DNA from: CADAWZ01 sp045114665
GTDB taxonomy: Bacteria; Vulcanimicrobiota; CADAWZ01
NCBI GenBank assembly: GCA_045114665.1
Contig: JBGUKW010000016.1
Coordinates: 1 to 20,947 of the forward strand
Reading direction: 5' to 3'
DNA length: 20,947 bases
The notes below the pieces were generated by a model. It worked only from the letters and a program-made list of their open reading frames with translations. It was not told where the DNA came from and did not search any database. Below, piece by piece: positions 15,027 to 20,947 of the stretch (its first letter is position 1; each line of letters opens with the position of its first letter). The position numbers and the translations under genes were made by a program.

Positions 15027-17225
15027 ATGAAATCTTTTTTTTATGTATTTATTTCTATATTTTTATTTTTTAATATTGTTTCTGCTCAGAATAATGTTGA
15101 AAATAAGATTATTGAAAAACAGACAACTAAGGCTATAACAGATTTTTTAAATGATAAGCAGAAAGAAAATGAGCCTTCAAAAAATGATACATCTAATGAT
15201 GAAGGTATAAATACAGAAGATAAAGATGATGAGTATGTATTAAAAAATGATTCAACAAATGAAGAATCTTCAAATAATACAAATGTAACGAATTCACTAA
15301 ATGGAATAGAGATTGATACAGGAGATACAAAATTAACACCACAAGAAGAATTAAAAAAAGAGCTAAAAGAAGAACTTATAAAAGAATTAATAAAAGAATT
15401 ACAAAATAACAAAAAAGAAGATGTAAATGTACAGTCAAAATATGTTGTAAAATCCCCACCAAAAAAAGAAGAAGTACCAGTAGAGACAAAGGCTACTACT
15501 CCTATTACTAAAGAAAACGAAGATATAAGACCTTATGATATAAATGTTTTAGGTGTAAAAATAACAACTCTTAGAAAAAATACTCAAGAAACAATTGCAG
15601 AAGCAAGAGCAGAAGAAGCATCTTATAAATTGGAACAAATTATAAAAAATAGGGATATTAAAAAAATATCTATAAAACCCATAAAATATGGTTATTCAAT
15701 AAATATAAATGACAAAGAGGTTTTTGCTATTCTTCATGGAGATGCTGGAGCTGTTATAGGAAAAGATAAAGAAAAACTTAAAGATTATGCAAAAGAAGCT
15801 GTCCAAAATATAGGAGTTGTAATAAAACAAGAAAAAAAGAAACAGGATAAAGAAGATTTTAAAAATTCTATAATAAAAATAGTTCTTGCTTTTATTTTAA
15901 CAGTTTTAGTTCTACTTATATTGAAAAAACTAAAAGTATTAGCTGACAATTCTATGGAAAAATGGATAACAGCTTTGTTGGAAAAGATTGCAAGCACTGA
16001 ATTTTCACACAAATATTCAAGAATATTTGCTGTTTACTTGAAACGATTTCTATTATTTGCATATTATTTTATAATTGTTTTTATTTTATACTTAGATTTT
16101 GCAGTTGTCCTTACAGGAATTCCACTTACAAAAAATTGGGCTAATGGTCTTTTAAACGCATTTGAAACGATTTTAAATTCATTTTATAGTGGTTTTATTA
16201 GAATGTTACCAGGACTTGTCATTGTCGTAATGATAATTTTGGGAACAAAAATTTTAGTTGGACTTGCAAATATATTTTTTGAAGGTATAGAAAATGGTCA
16301 TATACAATTTGAATGGATTGATAAAGACACAATAGTCCCAACAAAAAGAATAACTGCAGCATTTTTGTGGATTATAGGAGTTGCTCTTGCATATCCATTC
16401 ATTCCAGGAAGTGGAAGTGATGCATTTAAAGGAATTTCCGTTTTAATAGGTGTCATGTTTTCTATAGGCTCTTCAAATATTATGAGTCAAGCAATATCTG
16501 GATTGATTTTAATATATACAAAAGGTGTTAAAGTTGGAGATTTTGTTACAGTAAAAGATTATACTGGAACAATTTTGCATACAGGTGTTTTTACAGTAAA
16601 AATTAAGACACCATTACAAGAAGAGATAAATATACCAAATACATTACTTCTCGATAGTGTAACAACAAATTATAGCACTTTAAAAGAGGAAAAAGGTATT
16701 GCACTTGAAATAAAACTTGGTCTTGACTATGATGTCCCTTGGAGACAAGTCAATGCAATGGTACTTGAAGCAGTTAAGATGACTCGTTCTTTAAGACAGG
16801 ATTCAAAGCCAAATATTTTTCAGTCAGATATGGCAGATTACTATATGGAATATACTGTTAGAACTTGGATAGATAGACCTGAATTGGTAAAAAGTATAAA
16901 ATCAGAACTATATCAAAATATACAAGATGTATTTAATAAATATGATGTTCAAATAATGACTCCAAGATATTTGACTATATACAAAAATAAAATGGTTGTT
17001 CCACCAGATAAATGGTATTTAGAACCAGCTTCACACAATGAAGACGATCAAATAGAAGTAACAGGACTTTATGATGCTAAAAATGCAGATGGTACTCCAT
17101 TTTTAAAGAGATTAAATGAAAAAGAAGAACCTAAACAAGAAGATTCTAAACAAGAGGAAGTAAAGGAAGAAAAGAAAGATGACAGAGCTAATAAAAAGAA
17201 TTCAGGAAAGTCTAAAAAGTCATAA
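15027..17225 (+). CDS. MscS-family mechanosensitive channel with long charged periplasmic region
   Basis: It has 732 residues. A signal peptide (1-20, 'FNIVSA') is followed by a low-complexity Asn/Glu/Lys/Asp stretch (21-165), including Lys/Glu/Leu heptad-like repeats at 105-128. Residues 170-265 resemble the extracytoplasmic domain found before the channel in large MscS proteins ('ARAEEASYKLEQIIKNRDI', 'NDKEVFAILHGDA'). Hydrophobic segments lie at about 281-300, 340-362, 392-416, 441-458 and 468-497; the last is the pore-lining helix. The beta domain follows: 'KGVKVGDFVTVKDYTGTI' and 'INIPNTLLLDSVTTNYS' (536-550). The cytoplasmic end is Lys/Glu-rich. It would open under membrane tension to release solutes in osmotic downshock. 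AAGGAG precedes the ATG. Its last 47 bases overlap the next gene in another frame. Confidence 0.9.
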   Translation: MKSFFYVFISIFLFFNIVSAQNNVENKIIEKQTTKAITDFLNDKQKENEPSKNDTSNDEGINTEDKDDEYVLKNDSTNEESSNNTNVTNSLNGIEIDTGDTKLTPQEELKKELKEELIKELIKELQNNKKEDVNVQSKYVVKSPPKKEEVPVETKATTPITKENEDIRPYDINVLGVKITTLRKNTQETIAEARAEEASYKLEQIIKNRDIKKISIKPIKYGYSININDKEVFAILHGDAGAVIGKDKEKLKDYAKEAVQNIGVVIKQEKKKQDKEDFKNSIIKIVLAFILTVLVLLILKKLKVLADNSMEKWITALLEKIASTEFSHKYSRIFAVYLKRFLLFAYYFIIVFILYLDFAVVLTGIPLTKNWANGLLNAFETILNSFYSGFIRMLPGLVIVVMIILGTKILVGLANIFFEGIENGHIQFEWIDKDTIVPTKRITAAFLWIIGVALAYPFIPGSGSDAFKGISVLIGVMFSIGSSNIMSQAISGLILIYTKGVKVGDFVTVKDYTGTILHTGVFTVKIKTPLQEEINIPNTLLLDSVTTNYSTLKEEKGIALEIKLGLDYDVPWRQVNAMVLEAVKMTRSLRQDSKPNIFQSDMADYYMEYTVRTWIDRPELVKSIKSELYQNIQDVFNKYDVQIMTPRYLTIYKNKMVVPPDKWYLEPASHNEDDQIEVTGLYDAKNADGTPFLKRLNEKEEPKQEDSKQEEVKEEKKDDRANKKNSGKSKKS

Positions 17226-18369
17226 AATAGATGGTTGGCTTTTCTATTCATTCAAACACAATGATCCATTTGCTGAGAGGATTCTAAAATTTAAGCAATT
17301 AGGACATGGTACAAGACGCTGTTTCTATTTTGTTCCATCGGAAGGAACACCTGTAAAGGTTGTACATGCCATAGAGAAAACAGCACTTGATGAACTCGAA
17401 GGCAAAAAATTGATATATCTATCTTGGACGGAGTTGGAAGATTCTTTGAAAAAAGCATTGGAAGGTTTTGACAATATAGCAATGCAGTATTCACCAATGA
17501 ATCGAATTCCATATATTTCATGTGTTGATGCTGGTACTGTTGAAATAGTAAAATCACTTGGAAAAAATGTTATAAGTGCAGGCGAACTTATTCAAGAATT
17601 TGAGTCGATCCTTGATGAAGAACAGATGGAATCACATAAAGAAGCTTGTATTCTTTTGAGAAAATTTGTAGATGAGGTATTTACAAATACTGCTGAGAGA
17701 TTGAGAAATAATATAATAACAACTGAATATGATGTTCAACAGATGACATGTGAGCTATTTAAAAAACACAATATGATAACATCGAGTTTGCCAGTTGCAG
17801 GTGTAAATGAAAATAGTGCAGACCCACATTATGAACCTACAAAAGAAAATTCAAAAGAGATAAAAAAAGGCGATTTTTTACTTCTCGATCTTTGGGCAAA
17901 ATTTGACAAGCCAAGAGCTGTCTATGGAGATATAACTTGGACATGCTATTTTGGAGATTCAATTCCTGAAAAATATGTAAAAATCTTTGACATTGTGGCA
18001 AATGCAAGAGATTCTGCATTCAATTTTATAAAAGAGAGACTTTCACAGAAAAAAGAAGTTCAGGGTTGGGAAGTAGATGATGTAACAAGACATGTCATAA
18101 AAAATGCAGGTTATGGAAAATATTTCATTCACAGAACAGGTCATTCAATCGGTGAAGAAGTACATGGAACTGGTGTAATGATTGACAATCTCGAAACTAA
18201 AGACATTCGTCCAATAACTGCTGGTTGTTGTTTTTCAATAGAGCCTGGTATATATATTGAGGGTGATTTTGGAATAAGAAGTGAAATTGATGTTTTTATA
18301 AATAGTAAATTAGAGCCTATGTGCTTTAGTGAACCAATTCAAAGGGAGGTTTTGAGATATGATATTTGA
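17179..18369 (+). CDS. M24-family metallopeptidase (Xaa-Pro dipeptidase-like)
   Basis: It has 396 residues. The N-terminal creatinase-like domain begins 'IQESLKSHKIDGWLFYSF', which is typical of the family and supports the start at 17179 despite a 47-bp overlap with mscS. The pita-bread catalytic domain (about 150-390) has all five expected metal ligands in order: Asp in 'LLLDLWAK', Asp in 'YGDITWT', His in 'RTGHSIGEE', Glu in 'SIEPGIYI' and Glu in 'IRSEIDV'. It would cleave X-Pro or a related N-terminal peptide bond in the cytoplasm with two metal ions; the substrate is unknown. AAGGAAGA inside the mscS end can act as the ribosome binding site. Its 3' end overlaps the next gene by 11 bases. 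Confidence 0.9.
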   Translation: MTELIKRIQESLKSHKIDGWLFYSFKHNDPFAERILKFKQLGHGTRRCFYFVPSEGTPVKVVHAIEKTALDELEGKKLIYLSWTELEDSLKKALEGFDNIAMQYSPMNRIPYISCVDAGTVEIVKSLGKNVISAGELIQEFESILDEEQMESHKEACILLRKFVDEVFTNTAERLRNNIITTEYDVQQMTCELFKKHNMITSSLPVAGVNENSADPHYEPTKENSKEIKKGDFLLLDLWAKFDKPRAVYGDITWTCYFGDSIPEKYVKIFDIVANARDSAFNFIKERLSQKKEVQGWEVDDVTRHVIKNAGYGKYFIHRTGHSIGEEVHGTGVMIDNLETKDIRPITAGCCFSIEPGIYIEGDFGIRSEIDVFINSKLEPMCFSEPIQREVLRYDI

Positions 18370-19036
18370 TATTCTTTTTCTTGTTGCAATATTGGCGACA
18401 TTTGTTGTTCAGGCTATTGTACATTCTAAGTACAAAAAATATGCAAAAATTGACAATATGCTTGGTTTGACAGGTGAAGAAGTTGCAAAACAAATATTGG
18501 AATCAAGAGGTATAAGTGGGATTAAAATAGTTCCAATAGAGGGAGAACTTACCGATTGCTATGATCCAAGAAAAAAAGAACTTAGACTTTCAAGAGGTGT
18601 TTTTGAGGGAAAATCTCTATCTGCTTTGGGAATAGCAGCACATGAAGTTGGTCATGCTTGCCAAGATGCAGAAAATATGGGAATGTTAAAATTGAGAAAT
18701 GCAACAGCAGGCGGGATCATGTTTGCTGATAAACTTGTTATAGGTGTAATTATACTAAACTTAATATGTGCTTTTTTATTGAGTGTTGATATTTCTGGAA
18801 TATCATTTTTATTGGTTTTGGGTTATTTGTTTTTCCTTTTGTTCTTCCAGTTGATAACTCTTCCTGTTGAATTTGATGCAAGTAAGAGAGCTGAGACAAT
18901 GCTCTATAATTGTGGATTTGTAGTTGAATCTGAAAGAAATAAAATTAAAGACCTTTTATTTGCAGCAGCTATGACTTATGTAGCAGCAACTGCAGTAACA
19001 TTGATGAATATTTTGAGATTGTTGAGAAGACGATAA
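18359..19036 (+). CDS. YugP-type membrane zinc metallopeptidase
   Basis: It has 225 residues. An N-terminal membrane helix (3-22) precedes a domain with 'GLTGEEVAKQILESRGI', 'DCYDPRKKELRLS' and the zinc motif 'AAHEVGHA' (H95, E96, H99). Two membrane helices follow (about 125-143 and 148-168), then 'LPVEFDASKRA' with E171 as probable third ligand, a signature of the YugP/PF04298 family. A last hydrophobic helix ends 'LLRRR'. Substrates of this family are not well known. GGGAGG stands 8 bases before the ATG, within the end of the M24 gene (11-bp overlap), so the two peptidases are translationally coupled. Confidence 0.9.
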   Translation: MIFDILFLVAILATFVVQAIVHSKYKKYAKIDNMLGLTGEEVAKQILESRGISGIKIVPIEGELTDCYDPRKKELRLSRGVFEGKSLSALGIAAHEVGHACQDAENMGMLKLRNATAGGIMFADKLVIGVIILNLICAFLLSVDISGISFLLVLGYLFFLLFFQLITLPVEFDASKRAETMLYNCGFVVESERNKIKDLLFAAAMTYVAATAVTLMNILRLLRRR

Positions 19037-19057
19037 TTTTATTTTTATTGTGTTGTG

Positions 19058-19090
19058 ATATAGGGCTGTTTTTCACAGCCCTATATTTTT
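19058..19090 (+). terminator. Rho-independent terminator after the peptidase operon
   Basis: The stem ATATAGGGCTGT pairs with ACAGCCCTATAT (12 bp) around a 5-base loop and runs into five T. It separates the mscS-M24-YugP unit from recN, which starts 30 bases later. Confidence 0.88.
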
Positions 19091-19119
19091 CGTGAAGAAT
19101 TATAAAGTAGAGTATTGAA

Positions 19120-20766
19120 ATGATAACATCTATATATATAAAAGATTTCATTATTTTCGATGAAGTAAAATTGCGACCAGAAAATGGCTTAAATGTACTT
19201 ACAGGAGAAACAGGCTCAGGTAAAAGTATAATAATAAATTCTATAGATATTGCATTTGGAGGAAAAACAAGCCCTTCTTCAATAAAGAATGGTGCAAAGA
19301 AGGCTTTTATTGAAATTGAAGTAGATTTAAATAAAAATTTTGATAAAACTATTTTTGAGGAAAATGGAATTGAAATAGAAGACGATATTTTGGTAATATC
19401 GAGAGAGATAACAAAATCATCTTCGAGAAGCAGAATTAATGGAGTTCTTGTAACACAGGATTTTATGAAAAAGATAAGACCTCTTTTTCTTGATATACAT
19501 TCACAAAATCAGACATATAAATATATGTCTCAAAATTGTCACATAAATCTTCTCGATGAATTTGGTGGTAATGATCACAAAAAAGAAGTTGAAGAGTATG
19601 GAAAGTTATATAAAAAATGGACTTTTCTAAAAAATGAAGCAGAGAGATTAAAAAGAGAATACGAAGAAAGAGAAAAAAGAAAAGAATTTGTAAAATATCA
19701 GATAAATGAAATTGAATCTGCGAATATAAAATCAATTACAGAAGATGTTGAGCTTGAAAAAGAACTCGAAATCTTGACAAATGCTGAAAAAATAAAACAA
19801 CTTGCGATATCTTCTTATGAGGATATTGAAAATGAAGATAGTGGCGTATTTAAAAAAATAGGTCATGCAATATCTGAACTTGAAAAAATTTCTTATCTTG
19901 ATTCAAATGTAGAATCGATAAAAAAAGAACTTGAAGAGGCTTCAGACATAATAAGGGATGCTTCCATATCGATAAGAAGATATTATGAAAATGTTGATTA
20001 CAATCCACAAGCCATGATTGAAATTCAATCGAGAATTGATGTTCTCGACAATTTGAAGAGAAAATATGGACATACACTTGAAAAAGTAAAAGAATCTCTT
20101 GAAGAATGTAAATCAGAATTAAATATAACTGAAACAACCATTGAAAAATCACTTGAATTTCAAAAACAGGCAGATATTTTAAAAGAAGAAATAATTTTAA
20201 AGGCAGAAAAAATTTCCGAACAAAGAAAATTACTTGCTCAAAAGTTGTCAGAATGTGTGATAAATAAATTGCAAAAACTTGAAATGCCAAAAGCTCGTTT
20301 TAGTGTTTCATGTGAAAATACTAATCTTGGGGAGTATGGTTGTGATAGAGTTGAATTTCTTGTAAGCACAAATATTTCACAGCCAATGACAGCCATGTCA
20401 AAGACAGCTTCTGGTGGTGAAATTTCAAGAATCATGCTTGCCTTAAAATCTATATTTGCGGAAAAAGATAAAACAGATACAATAATTTTTGATGAAATAG
20501 ATACTGGAATTTCAGGGAAGGCATCTAAAGCAGTTGCTGAAGAATTGTCAAACCTTGCAAAACATCATCAAGTTATAATAATAACTCATCAAGGTGTTAT
20601 AGCAGCAAGGGCTTCAAAATATTTTTATGTTGAAAAAATACAAAATCAAAAGACAACTGTTTCGGTAAGAATACTTGAAGGAGAAGAAAAATTGAAAGCT
20701 CTATCATCTATGGTTTTTGGAAAAACGACAGAAGAATCAATAAAATCAGCTGAATTATTAATTTAA
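19120..20766 (+). CDS. recN: RecN, SMC-like DNA repair ATPase
   Basis: It has 548 residues, as expected for RecN. Walker A 'GETGSGKS' is at 29-36, preceded by 'MITSIYIKDFIIFDEV'. A Q-loop-like 'LDIHSQNQ' is at 124-131. A long coiled coil spans about 150-370. The signature 'SGGEISRIMLALK' starts at 431 and Walker B 'TIIFDEIDTGISG' (454-466) follows, then 'IITHQGVIAARASKYFYV', where 'THLPQ' is usual. RecN is recruited to DNA double-strand breaks early in recombinational repair. The start has only a weak ribosome binding site (TAGAG), with a terminator directly upstream, so a promoter should lie in the 30-base gap or inside the terminator region. The stop codon is inside the first TTAA of a MITE-like element. 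Confidence 0.95.
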   Translation: MITSIYIKDFIIFDEVKLRPENGLNVLTGETGSGKSIIINSIDIAFGGKTSPSSIKNGAKKAFIEIEVDLNKNFDKTIFEENGIEIEDDILVISREITKSSSRSRINGVLVTQDFMKKIRPLFLDIHSQNQTYKYMSQNCHINLLDEFGGNDHKKEVEEYGKLYKKWTFLKNEAERLKREYEEREKRKEFVKYQINEIESANIKSITEDVELEKELEILTNAEKIKQLAISSYEDIENEDSGVFKKIGHAISELEKISYLDSNVESIKKELEEASDIIRDASISIRRYYENVDYNPQAMIEIQSRIDVLDNLKRKYGHTLEKVKESLEECKSELNITETTIEKSLEFQKQADILKEEIILKAEKISEQRKLLAQKLSECVINKLQKLEMPKARFSVSCENTNLGEYGCDRVEFLVSTNISQPMTAMSKTASGGEISRIMLALKSIFAEKDKTDTIIFDEIDTGISGKASKAVAEELSNLAKHHQVIIITHQGVIAARASKYFYVEKIQNQKTTVSVRILEGEEKLKALSSMVFGKTTEESIKSAELLI

Positions 20767-20898
20767 CTCGTTGTGATAGTTGATTAATATTTTAAAATAA
20801 ACCCAAATAGCTACTATTTAGAGGCGATGTTATTGCGAGGGAGCTGTGCGACCGTGGCAATCTCAAGTGCTTTTTTATAAACTAACAAAACGAGTTAA
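20763..20898. mobile_element. MITE-like element, copy B
   Basis: It is a 136-bp unit with 19-bp terminal inverted repeats (20763-20781 and 20880-20898) that match at 17 of 19 positions, with TTAA at both outer ends. The left 110 bases align with copy A at about 80% identity with a one-base gap, including the 30-base core (20832-20861). It lacks about 63 bases of copy A's right half. Its left end supplies the recN stop codon. Confidence 0.75.
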
Positions 20899-20947
20899 TT
20901 TACGAAAATTATATATAAAAAAATACTTTTTTCACAGCCCCCTAATT

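Noticed and set aside
20929..20947. The string TTTTTCACAGCCC, shared with the terminator at 19068-19080
   Set aside because: No matching GGGCTG arm lies beside it within the window, so it cannot be called a terminator; the window ends here.

Overview
This is a 20.9 kb, very AT-rich bacterial chromosomal window (GC near 30% by eye) holding about 18 protein genes, most in tight operons with AGGAG-type ribosome binding sites. Exported lipoproteins, a lytic transglycosylase and a periplasmic-domain MscS channel point to a two-membrane (Gram-negative-type) cell. The heat-shock operon is of the HspR type rather than HrcA/CIRCE. I cannot fix the phylum. The combination (HspR, a pseudopilin-like domain on a lipoprotein, low GC) would fit a deep-branching group such as Riflebacteria or Elusimicrobia relatives, but that is a guess. 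I see no rRNA, tRNA, CRISPR array, transposase or phage genes.

Layout. 1-2703 (+): the 3' part of a gene that joins the C-terminal half of a YidC/Oxa1-type insertase domain to more membrane segments and a sulfatase/alkaline-phosphatase-like domain, followed by a translationally coupled small exported protein and a bidirectional terminator. 2752-7503 (-): a chaperone operon grpE-dnaK-hsp20-dnaJ-hspR, read from a near-consensus sigma-70 promoter overlapped by an HspR-type (HAIR-like) operator. Two sequence-related hairpins lie directly after dnaK and after hsp20. 7736-10630 (+): a ROK-family sugar kinase, a Xer tyrosine recombinase, a 74-residue hydrophilic protein and a lipoprotein with a pseudopilin-like domain, ending in a 58-bp perfect palindrome that works as a terminator for both directions.

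10693-14612 (-): an apparent envelope operon with a lytic transglycosylase, a lipoprotein carrying a long Lys/Glu-rich region and a degenerate GH39-like barrel, an AMMECR1-family protein and a zinc-ribbon protein. 14639-14837: a 199-bp non-coding element with terminal inverted repeats (MITE-like) in the 414-bp gap. 15027-19036 (+): an MscS channel, an M24 metallopeptidase and a YugP-type membrane zinc peptidase, overlapping head to tail, then a terminator. 19120-20766 (+): recN, whose stop codon lies in the terminal TTAA of a second, shorter copy of the same MITE-like element (20763-20898).

The chaperone operon is a complete self-regulated heat-shock unit. The remaining genes are mostly housekeeping or envelope functions. 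I found no convincing new multi-gene system. The best leads are the YidC/sulfatase fusion, the paired intercistronic hairpins, the MITE family and the catalytically degenerate GH39-like lipoprotein.
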